Of a stretch of 64,000 nucleotides of DNA, positions 26,010-34,864 are shown piece by piece. Each line of letters begins with the position of its first letter. Positions within the stretch are counted from its first letter, which is position 1. Origin of the DNA: Bacteroidia bacterium (GTDB lineage: Bacteria; Bacteroidota; Bacteroidia; Flavobacteriales; Flavobacteriaceae); contig JAUIBH010000004.1 in the NCBI GenBank assembly GCA_030427985.1, positions 1 through 64,000 of the forward strand. The letters are read 5' to 3'. A program made the position numbers and the translations under genes. The notes under the pieces were generated by a model. That model did not search any database and was not told where the DNA came from. It saw nothing but the letters and a program-made list of their open reading frames with translations.

Positions 26010-26744
26010 ATGGGTAGAATGACCGAGGCAGTAAAGCACTTATTGATCATTAATGTGATCCTGTTTTTCGCCACACAATTATATGGGGAGCAGTTGTTTC
26101 AATGGCTGGCGCTTTGGTTCCCAAAAAACGCCAATTTTGAATGGTGGCAGGTGGTAAGCCATATGTTCATGCACGGTGGGCTCATGCATATTTTGTTCAA
26201 CATGTATGCGCTTTGGGCTTTTGGTACCCCATTGGAGCGAATGTGGGGCAAGAATAAGTTCCTTTTCTTTTATTTTTCAGCAGGATTGGGTTCGGCGATG
26301 CTTCACACTGGGGTCAATTATTACTTTTTTAGCGAAGGGCTAAATGCTTTGGAAAGTGCAGGTGTGGCCAAGGCACAGGTTATAGACATCATTTCAAGTG
26401 GCCAATATAGCCCAGATTGGTACAATGTGGTGCCAAAGAGTACTGTGGATAGCATGCTCACGGCCTTTAACACCCCGGCAGTTGGGGCTTCAGGGGCAAT
26501 TTATGGGGTATTGGTAGCCTTCGCTTTTGTATATTCAGAAGCAAAATTGATGCTGATATTTTTGCCAGTGCCCATTAAAGCCAAATATTTTGTGCCTTTA
26601 TTGATTGCAGGGGATTTGATCTTCGGTATCAGTAATGTTAATACAGGAGTGGCGCACTTTGCACATATTGGGGGAGCACTGATTGGATTTATAATGATGT
26701 GGTATTGGAAGAAGAACCAGTTTAACAATAATCGTTGGGATTGA
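26010..26744 (+). CDS. Rhomboid family intramembrane serine protease
   Basis: 244 residues, six membrane segments. The catalytic dyad is present: S161 in GASGAIYG and H219 in FAHIGGALIG; HGGLMHILFNM (55-65) is the family signature in helix 2. A longer loop (about 105-155) separates helices 3 and 4. The ATG directly follows the mutL stop; an ATG three codons on is an alternative. Substrates are unknown. Confidence 0.93.
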   Translation: MGRMTEAVKHLLIINVILFFATQLYGEQLFQWLALWFPKNANFEWWQVVSHMFMHGGLMHILFNMYALWAFGTPLERMWGKNKFLFFYFSAGLGSAMLHTGVNYYFFSEGLNALESAGVAKAQVIDIISSGQYSPDWYNVVPKSTVDSMLTAFNTPAVGASGAIYGVLVAFAFVYSEAKLMLIFLPVPIKAKYFVPLLIAGDLIFGISNVNTGVAHFAHIGGALIGFIMMWYWKKNQFNNNRWD

Positions 26745-26747
26745 TCT

Positions 26748-27611
26748 ATGGCGAACGGAGGAATACAATATTATATGGCACGGATGAATATCGCTGAAAA
26801 GCTGATAGTCATCAATGTGCTAATTTTTATTTTGGATGGCCTGTCCACGGCCCTTTTGGGACATTCGGTGTCGCAATGGTTCCATTTGCCCAAGGGTTTT
26901 ATGGATTTCTTTGGCCAACCGTGGTCTTTGGTGACGTATTCTTTTTTCCACGGTGGGCTTGGACATATCTTTTGGAATATGTTGATGCTCTATTTTACGG
27001 GTAGAATATTTCTTAATCTTTTTGATGCGCAACGCTTTATCAATGTGTATTTTTTGGGTGTGATTATCGGCGGATTGGTATTTCTGTTGAGTTACAATGT
27101 ATTCCCTACCCTTTTGAATGCCAATACTGCATTGATTGGCGCCTCGGCAGGGGTGACGGCCGTATTGATTTTTATTTGTGCCTATATTCCCAATCAAGAG
27201 GTTAGGATTATATTTTTTAATGTAAAACTTTGGTATGTTGGGGTGTTTTTTGTGTTGGTGGACTTGATTCAGATTCCTTATGGCGGAAATATAGGAGGTA
27301 GATTGGCCCATTTGGGTGGCGCTTTTCTGGGCTATGTGTATGCGCGGCAACTATTGAAAGGGAGGGATATCGGTTCTGGTTTCGGCAAATTCAGGCATGC
27401 CATTGCCCAGCTCTTTAAACCCAGAGAGAAGAAAGCGCCTCTAAAAACGGTATATAAAAAGAATGCGTCAAAAAAAAGTGCAGCAGCGTATGACAAGGAA
27501 GCACATCAGCGGAAGATAGATACCATTTTGGATAAGATCAGTAAATCGGGCTATGAGAGCTTATCCAAAGCGGAAAAAGATTTTTTGTTCAAGGCAGGTA
27601 AAGAAGATTGA
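26748..27611 (+). CDS. Rhomboid family intramembrane serine protease (second copy)
   Basis: 287 residues with S133 in GASAGVTAVL, H188 in LAHLGGAFLG and the HGGLGHIFWNM signature (68-78). After the sixth helix it has a basic cytoplasmic tail of about 85 residues (KPREKKAPLKTV; KKNASKKSAAAYDKE) ending in a short helical segment with SKAEKDFLFKAGK, which the first copy lacks. The tail may bind a partner or ligand. Three bases separate it from the first rhomboid, so this is a tandem pair. Confidence 0.93.
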   Translation: MANGGIQYYMARMNIAEKLIVINVLIFILDGLSTALLGHSVSQWFHLPKGFMDFFGQPWSLVTYSFFHGGLGHIFWNMLMLYFTGRIFLNLFDAQRFINVYFLGVIIGGLVFLLSYNVFPTLLNANTALIGASAGVTAVLIFICAYIPNQEVRIIFFNVKLWYVGVFFVLVDLIQIPYGGNIGGRLAHLGGAFLGYVYARQLLKGRDIGSGFGKFRHAIAQLFKPREKKAPLKTVYKKNASKKSAAAYDKEAHQRKIDTILDKISKSGYESLSKAEKDFLFKAGKED

Positions 27612-27614
27612 TTT

Positions 27615-28649
27615 GTGGCAAAAGCAACATCCATAGTTGACGCACTACTTTTTGCAATCAATATATTGATCGCTTTTTTCTTATTGATTACCTCTGTGTC
27701 TTCGTATTTGACGTTTCAGATAATCCCTATGTTTTCTGTGCTGAGTTTAGTTGTACCGCTGCTTTTTGCCCTCAATCTTTTGTTTTCGGGATACTGGATC
27801 TACAAAAGAAAAAGGAAATTCTTGTTGTCCTTGGTCACGTTAATTATTGGTTACGTTGCTTTTGGTTCCTTTTATGGGATGGGAAATGAAGCAGGCCAAG
27901 CAGAGTCATCAGACTTAAGAATAATGACCTACAATGTACGGGGGTTTGACAAATATGGATGGAACAAAGACCCGGATACTGCGAATCGAATCATTGGGTT
28001 TATAAAAAAAGAAGACCCAGATATCATCTGTATTCAAGAGCACAGTAGAATTCGACACAGGCAACTGAAACAATACCCCTATAGAAGTGAGACTCCATAT
28101 GTGCCAGATAGAACTATTCAGGCCATATTCTCAAAATACCCAATAGTGGGAAATGGTTCCCTAGACCTCCCGAATACAACCAATAATGTTATTTATGCTG
28201 ATATCCTATATGGGAAGGATACTATACGGATTTATAACTTACATCTGGAATCCTTTAAAATTATCCCTTCAAAAAGAGCATTTGTAGATGGAGCGCAATC
28301 CGAGAAGAACTATAAACGATTGGTCAGTACGTTTAATAAACAATTGGAACAGGCCAAAATTTTTGATGAGCACTTGAAACAAAGTACACATACCAATATT
28401 GTCTGTGGTGATTTTAACAACACCCAATTTTCCAACGTATACAAAATTGTAAAAGGGGATTTGAACGATACGTTTTTAGAAAAGGGCACTGGTTTTGGAG
28501 GGACTTACGACTTATGGGAAATCCCTTTGCGGATTGATTATATCCTAACCGACCCAGCCTTTGAAATCATTTCTCATACAAATTATGACGAAAAATTATC
28601 CGACCACTACCCAGTCTTGGCCACGTTACGACTTTCACCGGAGCAATAA
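27615..28649 (+). CDS. Membrane-anchored endonuclease/exonuclease/phosphatase family protein
   Basis: 344 residues, read from a GTG start 3 bases after the rhomboid stop. Three N-terminal membrane helices (about 8-90) are followed by an EEP domain: MTYNVRGFDKYGW, IICIQEHSR, DILYGKDTIRIYNLHLES, CGDFNNTQFS and LSDHYPVLATL, with all expected metal and His residues. Members cleave phosphodiesters in nucleic acids, lipids or inositol phosphates; the substrate is open. The stop overlaps the convergent DUF6122 gene by 15 bases. Confidence 0.9.
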   Translation: MAKATSIVDALLFAINILIAFFLLITSVSSYLTFQIIPMFSVLSLVVPLLFALNLLFSGYWIYKRKRKFLLSLVTLIIGYVAFGSFYGMGNEAGQAESSDLRIMTYNVRGFDKYGWNKDPDTANRIIGFIKKEDPDIICIQEHSRIRHRQLKQYPYRSETPYVPDRTIQAIFSKYPIVGNGSLDLPNTTNNVIYADILYGKDTIRIYNLHLESFKIIPSKRAFVDGAQSEKNYKRLVSTFNKQLEQAKIFDEHLKQSTHTNIVCGDFNNTQFSNVYKIVKGDLNDTFLEKGTGFGGTYDLWEIPLRIDYILTDPAFEIISHTNYDEKLSDHYPVLATLRLSPEQ

Positions 28650-28946
28650 ACAATCCACCAAATCGGCAATGATATGAATGATGAGGGCCAACCCAATAAT
28701 TCGCGTTACTTTAAAGAAGGGTAGAATACAATACACTAAGATGGCCCAATAGGAATGCAGCGGGTGAAAACCAATGCTACAACGGTTTGGGTCAAATAAA
28801 GGCACAGCCCAAAGATGGTCCACATCAATTATAATTCCTGCCAAAAGAATAAGCATCACTTTGATTCTATGCTCCTTAAAAAAGAAAAAAGCAATAAGGA
28901 TGGGGACCAGAAAATGGATGCCGTAATGTAGGATATGCCTATACAT
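28635..28946 (-). CDS. DUF6122 family small membrane protein
   Basis: 103 residues with three to four membrane segments. It has IIIDVDHLWAVPLFDPNRC and GFHPLHSYWAI, a D-x-D-H-L and H-P-L-H pattern resembling metal-dependent membrane hydrolases of the YdjM type. The family is known to me as DUF6122; the function is unknown. It overlaps the end of the wbqC gene by 8 bases, so it is last in that operon. Confidence 0.82.
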   Translation of the reverse strand: MYRHILHYGIHFLVPILIAFFFFKEHRIKVMLILLAGIIIDVDHLWAVPLFDPNRCSIGFHPLHSYWAILVYCILPFFKVTRIIGLALIIHIIADLVDCLLLR

Positions 28947-29520
28947 CCAGAAAGTCTAATGGTTGGTTTTTTAAATAGGAGAGTGTATTGGGGCCTTCAT
29001 TGAACAAAAGGTCCAAGACGCTCAGGTTGGGGATAAAGCCATGGCGCTCCCCAAAAACTTGGGTGTAAGGCTCCATTCTTAGAGGAAGTTCTTTTTTGGC
29101 CTCCGCCAAAAATCGGGCATTAAAAAATTCCTTTGGTTGAAGTTCGTAAGATGAAGTTTTATTCTTGTAAAATTCCAGTCCCAAGCAATTGGATATGGCC
29201 TGTATGGTATTAAGGTTGAATCTGTACAATGATGTCTCATCTCCCTCGTACAACGGTCTTATGTCGTCTTCATAAAATTCAAAAAAAGGAGAGGTTCTAT
29301 AGGCAGTTTCCAAGGTACGCCAATGTACCTTTTTCCAATCGTAGGTGTTGTCCAGTTCAACATCAAAATATTTTTGGCGCCCTTCATTTCCTCCTACATG
29401 TTTTATGGGGATGTTGAGCATGTGTTTTCCCTTATCGGTGCAGATATAGCAACGATTACGGTAGGTCTGTTTCTGAAAATTATCATGGGCTTCCCAAATC
29501 ACATCCTTTTGCACCAACAC
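28939..29520 (-). CDS. WbqC family protein, start codon lost or non-canonical
   Basis: The listed start is the first possible GTG (29520), giving 193 residues. Conserved Bacteroidota WbqC sequence is visible: HDNFQKQTYRNRCYI, HWRTLETAYRTSPFFEFYEDD, and NLSVLDLLFNEGP. The frame continues upstream without a stop to 29628 and encodes ILVHPTYFPSIATFA, the true family N-terminus, directly before the GTG. No ATG, GTG or TTG exists there, only ATA and ATC codons (e.g. 29589, 29586). So the real protein is probably longer and starts at an unusual codon, or the gene was damaged by the adjacent cassette. WbqC-like proteins are linked to O-antigen loci; the role is unknown. Confidence 0.8.
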   Translation of the reverse strand: MLVQKDVIWEAHDNFQKQTYRNRCYICTDKGKHMLNIPIKHVGGNEGRQKYFDVELDNTYDWKKVHWRTLETAYRTSPFFEFYEDDIRPLYEGDETSLYRFNLNTIQAISNCLGLEFYKNKTSSYELQPKEFFNARFLAEAKKELPLRMEPYTQVFGERHGFIPNLSVLDLLFNEGPNTLSYLKNQPLDFLDV

Positions 29521-29563
29521 AGCAAACGTGGCAATACTTGGAAAATAAGTAGGATGAACTAGT

Positions 29564-30018
29564 ATTTGTTGATTTGTTGATTCGATTATGGTACAGATTA
29601 TCCGTTGTTTACTTGGTTTGGTGATTTCTCAAGGAATTGAGTTTGTTTGTTATGCTTTCCAATTGCTTCCTAAGATTTTGATAAGTGTCCATTGCAATGA
29701 AGCCTAATTCAAGTGCTAAAATTAACTGGTTTAGTACTTCAACCGAAGAACCAAAAGAAATTGTGGTAAAATGCGCTTTATCCTTATTGGTTTTTCGAGC
29801 TGAACCTTCAGCAATGTTGGAACAGATTGAAACTGCTGCCCTCCGCATCTGAGAAGTCAACCCAAATTTTTCATCATCTGGAAAGGTAGATGTTACATTA
29901 TAGATTTCTTTAGTAAAATCTTTGGATTCTTTCCATACTTCAAGTTTTTCAAAAGAATAGGTGTACATAGGTTAAGTTGTTCAAATAAACAAATTCGCGG
30001 ATGAACAAATTAACGAAT
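29564..30018. mobile_element. Putative four-helix-bundle gene cassette with imperfect terminal inverted repeats
   Basis: A 21-base segment at 29564-29584 (ATTTGTTGATTTGTTGATTC plus G) matches the reverse complement of 29998-30018 at 17 of 21 bases. The two enclose exactly one gene, the four-helix-bundle protein. The right arm reaches into the lepB stop codon (30018-30020); the left arm reaches the wbqC N-terminal codons. No transposase or target duplication is visible. The arms are AT-rich and simple, so chance similarity is possible. Confidence 0.4.
29609..29968 (-). CDS. Four helix bundle protein (S23/IVS-encoded-protein-like)
   Basis: 119 residues in four predicted helices: FEKLEVWKESKDFTKEIYNV, then FGLTSQMRRAAVSICSNIAEGSAR, then FTTISFGSSVEVLNQLILALELG, and a final helix YQNLRKQLESITNKLNSL. 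This is the signature of the 'four helix bundle' family, whose relatives are encoded by intervening sequences in 23S rRNA genes and which share their fold with Avd proteins of diversity-generating retroelements. Such genes are scattered between unrelated operons in Bacteroidota. The role is unknown. It is an insertion into an otherwise conserved lepB-wbqC order. Confidence 0.9.
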   Translation of the reverse strand: MYTYSFEKLEVWKESKDFTKEIYNVTSTFPDDEKFGLTSQMRRAAVSICSNIAEGSARKTNKDKAHFTTISFGSSVEVLNQLILALELGFIAMDTYQNLRKQLESITNKLNSLRNHQTK

Positions 30019-31763
30019 TAACCATTTTCATTTTTCTTTTTTCGTTTTCTAAAGTAGTCAAACACAAACCACCCTACGATCAAAGCTACAAAGTACCAGC
30101 GATACGATACAGGTTCACCGCTTCCACCTACAGTGGTGAAAATTCGCTCCCAACGAGGCCTCCAATTGGCAATGCCTTCTGTAAAATTGTCAAAACTCAT
30201 CCAAAGGAAAACGGGCTTGCCCACAATATGGTCGGCGGGTACATACCCCCAGGTTCGACTATCTTCAGAGTGATCCCTGTTGTCACCCATCATCCAATAA
30301 TAATCTTGCTTAAAGGTATAGGAGTCAGCTTCTTCACCATTGATAAAAACCTTCTGGCCGCTCACTTTTACGTCATTGTGCTCATAATCCCGGATGATTT
30401 TTTTGTATAGGGGGATGGTTTTTGCATTAATTTCAACCGTGGCACCCTCTTCCGGAATATAAATTGGTCCAAAATTATCATTGTTCCATGGATACAAGTT
30501 GGGTTTTTGTGGAAAAGCCCCGCCATATTTTCCTTTTGGCTCCTCGGTCATTACTACTGAATCAATGGCTGAATTTTCCCGAAGTTTTGCCACCATTTCG
30601 TCAGTCATATTGGCAATTCTAGACCTTGGTTTTTCCTCGGTCAGAGAAAGTCTCAGTTGTCTAATGACATCAACAGGGATCCCATCTGCATCTGCAAGAA
30701 GTTCTATTTTGCCGTCTTGGGTTCTATTGGCCCCAAGCACAAATGGGGCAAGGGCATTGTACTGATTTTGATTGAGGGCTCCTGATATATAGGTCCTCAA
30801 AAAATCCGATGCACCCACTTCTTCCAACAAACGGCTGGAGACTCCATTTTTGGCATAAATTTCATAATCATACATCGGTTTTGCTCGATCCGATAATTTT
30901 AATCTAGTTCCATTAATATGAACATAGCCATCAATCACCGCAAGGGAATCTCCTGGAGTACCCACACAGCGTTTAACGTAGTTGGATTTTTTGTCGATGG
31001 GTTTTATCACCGCTTTTTGCGCCTTGAAGAACTGATACAGGGTATCCGATGGAAGGCTGAATACCACAATATCGTTTTTCTTTACCCTTTCGAAGCCAGG
31101 CAATCGCATGTAAGGCAACTGTAGTTTGTTGATCCAAGAAGTTTTATAGGTATCTGGGTCTACATCTGCCAAATAGGACCGTGTCTTAAAAACGGGAAGT
31201 GTATCATGCACCATGGGAGCGGCCAAGGTGGTCATTGGAACACGTGCTCCATAATGGAATTTACTCACAAAGAGAAAATCCCCAACTCTAAGGGTCCTTT
31301 CCAAGGAACCGGTGGGTATCACATACGGTTGAATAAAATAGGTGTGTACCAATGTTGCGGCCACAATGGCGAAGACGATGGAGCTTACCCATTCGCCCAA
31401 CCCCGTTTTAGGTTTAAGGCTTCGGTCTTCAATGTAGGTGACATCTTCTGCATAATTTATATAGTATATATAAAGGCCGAGGGTTAGAATCACCAACCAA
31501 GTATCCAAAAGGGTGTTTTTGCCAAAACTTCGGATGGTTTCTACCCATACCACGGGAATCATCAACAAGTTGATAATGGGAATGAACATCAGTATGACCC
31601 ACCACCAAGGGCGGTTAATGATTTTCATTAAAACAACACCATTATAAATTGGAATTGCCGCTTCCCATGCTTTTCGTCCTGCTTTTATGTAAAGCTTCCA
31701 AGTTCCCAAAAAATGGATAACCTGAATGATCAAGATAAAAATAATCCACTGTGTGCCACTCAT
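30018..31763 (-). CDS. lepB: Signal peptidase I, long Bacteroidota form
   Basis: 581 residues, far longer than the ~320 of E. coli. Three N-terminal membrane segments (about 5-100) precede the Lep domain: membrane anchor 125-145, catalytic Ser153 in VIPTGSLERTL, Lys264 in NYVKRCVGTPGDS, and GDNRDHSEDSRTWG near the C-terminus. A large insert (about 300-420) splits the catalytic fold, and a last membrane segment lies at about 555-572. It removes Sec signal peptides at the outer face of the inner membrane. It follows dapB in the par-dapB-lepB operon. Confidence 0.95.
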   Translation of the reverse strand: MSGTQWIIFILIIQVIHFLGTWKLYIKAGRKAWEAAIPIYNGVVLMKIINRPWWWVILMFIPIINLLMIPVVWVETIRSFGKNTLLDTWLVILTLGLYIYYINYAEDVTYIEDRSLKPKTGLGEWVSSIVFAIVAATLVHTYFIQPYVIPTGSLERTLRVGDFLFVSKFHYGARVPMTTLAAPMVHDTLPVFKTRSYLADVDPDTYKTSWINKLQLPYMRLPGFERVKKNDIVVFSLPSDTLYQFFKAQKAVIKPIDKKSNYVKRCVGTPGDSLAVIDGYVHINGTRLKLSDRAKPMYDYEIYAKNGVSSRLLEEVGASDFLRTYISGALNQNQYNALAPFVLGANRTQDGKIELLADADGIPVDVIRQLRLSLTEEKPRSRIANMTDEMVAKLRENSAIDSVVMTEEPKGKYGGAFPQKPNLYPWNNDNFGPIYIPEEGATVEINAKTIPLYKKIIRDYEHNDVKVSGQKVFINGEEADSYTFKQDYYWMMGDNRDHSEDSRTWGYVPADHIVGKPVFLWMSFDNFTEGIANWRPRWERIFTTVGGSGEPVSYRWYFVALIVGWFVFDYFRKRKKKNENG

Positions 31764-31778
31764 GTGAAAGTTTCTTGG

Positions 31779-31795
31779 TTAGACTTATTGTCTAA
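31779..31795. repeat. Small hairpin between dapB and lepB
   Basis: TTAGAC-TTATT-GTCTAA is a perfect 6-base-pair inverted repeat in the 48-base gap. It lacks a T tract, so it is not a usual terminator; it may stabilise or process the transcript. Confidence 0.35.
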
Positions 31796-31811
31796 GTTGT
31801 TGTTACGTTTT

Positions 31812-32513
31812 TTAGCTTAGGTTTAACACATCTTTCATGGAAAAAACCCCTGTTTTTCCTTGAATCCATTCCGCAGCAATGACCGCACCCAAGGCAAAGC
31901 CTTCTCGATTGTGTGCCGTATGTTTTATTTCAATACTATCCACATCACTTTCATAAGAAATGCTGTGCGTACCCGGAACCATGCCTTCCCGTTTTGATAG
32001 GATGGGTATGGTTTTTTCACCTGATTTTTCCAACTGCCAATCCGTATATCCCGTGTTTTTGATGATGCCCTCGGCCAAGGTAATGGCTGTTCCACTGGGA
32101 GCATCCAATTTTTGGGTGTGATGGATTTCCTCCATGGACACTTTATACTGTTCCAAATTGGACATCATTTTGGCCAAATGTGAATTCAATTCAAAAAAAA
32201 TGTTCACACCCAAGCTAAAGTTGGAAGCATAGATAAAGGCACTGCTGTTTTTTTGGCATAGCTCTACCGCTTCATTGTATTGCGACAACCACCCTGTTGT
32301 GCCACAAATTACCGGCACCCCATTTTTAAAACAACCGGTAATATTATCAAAAGCTGAATCAGGTGTACTAAAATCTATGGCAACATCCATGGAAGTATAA
32401 TCGATTTCCGTAGTATCAACATCTACTTTGGCAATAATATCATGGCCTCTATTTTGGGCAATTTCTTCAATCATCCTGCCCATTTTTCCATATCCAAACA
32501 AAGCTATCCTCAT
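31812..32513 (-). CDS. dapB: 4-hydroxy-tetrahydrodipicolinate reductase
   Basis: 233 residues, slightly short for DapB (about 270) as usual in this phylum. The NAD(P) fold starts MRIALFGYGKMGRMI; DFSTPDSAFDNI, CGTTGW and SNFSLGVNIFFEL follow. The catalytic segment is EEIHHTQKLDAPSGTAITL, containing the His pair and Lys of the active site. It makes tetrahydrodipicolinate for lysine and diaminopimelate, the peptidoglycan cross-link residue. Three bases separate it from the DUF5683 gene. Confidence 0.96.
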   Translation of the reverse strand: MRIALFGYGKMGRMIEEIAQNRGHDIIAKVDVDTTEIDYTSMDVAIDFSTPDSAFDNITGCFKNGVPVICGTTGWLSQYNEAVELCQKNSSAFIYASNFSLGVNIFFELNSHLAKMMSNLEQYKVSMEEIHHTQKLDAPSGTAITLAEGIIKNTGYTDWQLEKSGEKTIPILSKREGMVPGTHSISYESDVDSIEIKHTAHNREGFALGAVIAAEWIQGKTGVFSMKDVLNLS

Positions 32514-32516
32514 AAT

Positions 32517-33173
32517 CTAAAATTTTACCACCAGTGCCATCCCGTAGTTGGGTCGGTTGGTCAGTGGGTTTAAATCCAGATACGGTTTAAAATCAACCGC
32601 CAGATTATCATCCACATTATATTGTTTTAGATGCGCATCCACGTTGGCATCAATAATATTTAAAGCGTACATGGCTATGGTGATCACCAAGGCCAAATCC
32701 CTGTCTCTTTGTGTCTGTTCTTGAGCGGCTTGCAATGCTTCATCAGATACATCCGGACCTTCACCGTCCCCGTTTATGTCAAAAAACTCATCATCTTCAA
32801 AACCGGCAAGGCGTCTTTTAAAGGCATTTCGGGCACTCCTGTAATTGGTGTTGTTGGTGGAATACAAATAGATGCCGGTTCCTATGGCACCGTAAACTAT
32901 GGGCACTTTCCAATAGCGTTTGTTGTAAACCTGGCCCAAGCCCGGAAGTATGGCAGAGTAAAAAGCGGCCTTGCTGGGAGCCAATGGATTGATTTGCTTT
33001 TTTTCATAGGTCACCTCTTGAACGGTGATGCCTTCGCCTTCCAAATTCTGGGCCAAAGAATCCACAGCCGTAGGCTGGGGCTGTACCTCATCTTCTTTTT
33101 TGTCATCCTCTTGGGAAAGACCAACTTGAAGAAACAGCAAGAAAAAGAACAGCAAAAAAAGGTTTTTATTCAC
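32517..33173 (-). CDS. DUF5683 membrane protein
   Basis: 218 residues: signal sequence (MNKNLFLLFFFLLFLQVGLSQ), acidic linker, then a domain with AFYSAILPGLGQVYNKRYWKVPIVYGAIG, a glycine-rich membrane hairpin repeated in a second helix near 150 (LALVITIAMYALNIIDANVDAHL). DUF5683 proteins occur throughout Bacteroidota next to parAB and dapB. The 'PGLGQ' hairpin resembles TM2-type membrane modules. It overlaps parB by 8 bases. The function is unknown. Confidence 0.85.
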   Translation of the reverse strand: MNKNLFLLFFFLLFLQVGLSQEDDKKEDEVQPQPTAVDSLAQNLEGEGITVQEVTYEKKQINPLAPSKAAFYSAILPGLGQVYNKRYWKVPIVYGAIGTGIYLYSTNNTNYRSARNAFKRRLAGFEDDEFFDINGDGEGPDVSDEALQAAQEQTQRDRDLALVITIAMYALNIIDANVDAHLKQYNVDDNLAVDFKPYLDLNPLTNRPNYGMALVVKF

Positions 33174-34071
33174 CTGTCACAATTTTTTTGATACGCTGGA
33201 ATTCTTCCTCGGAGTGAAATGGAATTACAATTTTGCCTTTTCCGTTGGCTGAAGCAGTAATGTCCACTTTTGCGGAAAGATGTTCTTTAAGGGCATCAGC
33301 TCCTTTGGTCACAAAACTAGGTACTTTCTTTGTTTCTTTTTTTGCAGAACCTGATTCGCCTTTGGGTTCTTTCAAAGACTTCACCAATCGCTCTGTCTCG
33401 CGTACAGAAAGACCATCCGAGACCACTTTTTCGTAAACGGAAATTTGTTCCTTCTTCTTGTCAATGTTGATTAGGGCCCGACCATGTCCCATGCTAATGA
33501 AACCGTCCCGCATTCCAGTTTGGATAATGGGGTGCAATTTCAAAAGACGAAGGTAATTGGTAATGGTGGAGCGTTTTTTACCCACCCGGTCACTCAATTT
33601 TTCTTGGGTGATTTGAATTTCGTCAATAAGTCGTTGGTAGGAAAGGGCAATCTCAATAGGGTCTAAATCTTGGCGTTGTATATTTTCCACCAAGGCCATC
33701 TCCAAGGATTCTTGGTCGTTGGCGATTCGGATGTATGCAGGAATGGTCTCCAAGCCCACTAATTTGGAGGCGCGGAATCTTCGCTCTCCAGAAACCAGTT
33801 GAAACTTGTTAAAATCGAGCTTACGAACTGTTATGGGTTGAATGATGCCCAATTCCCGAATGGAACTGGCCAACTCTTCGAGGGCTTCATCATTGAAGTT
33901 GGATCGCGGTTGAAAAGGATTCGTCTCAATGGAATCAATATCCAGTTCCACTACATTTCCAATGACCTGGTCCGCATTTTTATCCGAAACGGATTGAATA
34001 TCGTTCTCGGGATCTTTCAATAGAGCGGACAGGCCTCTTCCCAAAGCCTGTTTTTTGGTTGCTTTCGCCAT
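33166..34071 (-). CDS. parB: Chromosome partition protein ParB (Spo0J-like CTPase)
   Basis: 301 residues. An N-terminal arm, the CTP-binding ParB/Srx core (IETNPFQPRSNFNDEALEEL, IIQPITVRK, VSGERRFRASKL with the GERRFRA motif, and ENIQRQDLDPIEIA), and a helix-turn-helix (TQEKLSDRVGKKRSTITNYLRLL) that reads parS. The C-terminus is a dimer region. Its ATG directly abuts the parA stop. No parS palindrome was recognised by eye in this window. Confidence 0.95.
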   Translation of the reverse strand: MAKATKKQALGRGLSALLKDPENDIQSVSDKNADQVIGNVVELDIDSIETNPFQPRSNFNDEALEELASSIRELGIIQPITVRKLDFNKFQLVSGERRFRASKLVGLETIPAYIRIANDQESLEMALVENIQRQDLDPIEIALSYQRLIDEIQITQEKLSDRVGKKRSTITNYLRLLKLHPIIQTGMRDGFISMGHGRALINIDKKKEQISVYEKVVSDGLSVRETERLVKSLKEPKGESGSAKKETKKVPSFVTKGADALKEHLSAKVDITASANGKGKIVIPFHSEEEFQRIKKIVTGE

Positions 34072-34845
34072 CTAAACTTTCTCCTTGTTTTTCTTTAAAA
34101 TCTCATTGGCCAAGTTAAGGTAATTGGAGGCCCCTTTACTGCTGGCATCATATTTTATGATGCTTTCCCCATAACTTGGTGCTTCACTCAGCCTAACATT
34201 TCTTTGGATGATGGTGTCGAACACCATATCGGCAAAGTGTTTTTTTACTTCTTCAACAACTTGGTTGGACAGTCTCAACCTAGAGTCGTACATGGTCAGA
34301 AGCATGCCTTCAATGTCCAAATCGTTGTTGTGTATTTTTTGTACGCTTTTTACAGTGTTCAGCAATTTGCCGAGACCTTCAAGCGCAAAGTATTCACATT
34401 GAATGGGAATCATTACCGAATCTGCCGCGGTAAGGGCGTTCAGGGTCAATAATCCCAAAGAGGGAGCACAGTCAATGAGAACAAAGTCGTAACGGTCACC
34501 CAAATCCTTAAGGGCTTCCTTCATCATGTACTCTCGGTTGTCCTTGTCCACCAATTCAATCTCAATGGCCACAAGATCTATGTGAGCCGGAACTAAATCA
34601 ACATTGGGGGAATCGGTCTGTACGATAACATCTTCCACACGCATGGTGTGCTCCAAAAGCTGATAGGTACCTTGTTCCACGGAATCCACATCAATTCCTA
34701 AACCAGATGTGGCGTTTGCCTGGGGGTCGGCGTCAATCAGCAACACTTTCTTTTCCAAAACACCAAGGGAGGCAGCCAAGTTTACCGTGGTGGTTGTTTT
34801 GCCCACACCGCCCTTTTGGTTTGCAATAGCAATAATCTTGCCCAT
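34072..34845 (-). CDS. parA: Chromosome partition ATPase ParA
   Basis: 257 residues. Deviant Walker A KGGVGKTTT (about 10-18), LLIDADPQANATSGLG, and VLIDCAPSLGLLTLNA mark the ParA/Soj family without an N-terminal HTH, so it is the short chromosomal type. With ParB it moves origins to the cell poles. It is the first gene of the conserved run parA-parB-DUF5683-dapB-lepB-wbqC. Confidence 0.96.
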   Translation of the reverse strand: MGKIIAIANQKGGVGKTTTTVNLAASLGVLEKKVLLIDADPQANATSGLGIDVDSVEQGTYQLLEHTMRVEDVIVQTDSPNVDLVPAHIDLVAIEIELVDKDNREYMMKEALKDLGDRYDFVLIDCAPSLGLLTLNALTAADSVMIPIQCEYFALEGLGKLLNTVKSVQKIHNNDLDIEGMLLTMYDSRLRLSNQVVEEVKKHFADMVFDTIIQRNVRLSEAPSYGESIIKYDASSKGASNYLNLANEILKKNKEKV

Positions 34846-34864
34846 TTCATAGTAAGTTAGGTGC

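Noticed and set aside
33166-34845. parS sites near parAB
   Set aside because: No TGTTnCACGTGAAACA-like palindrome was recognised in or around these genes by eye.
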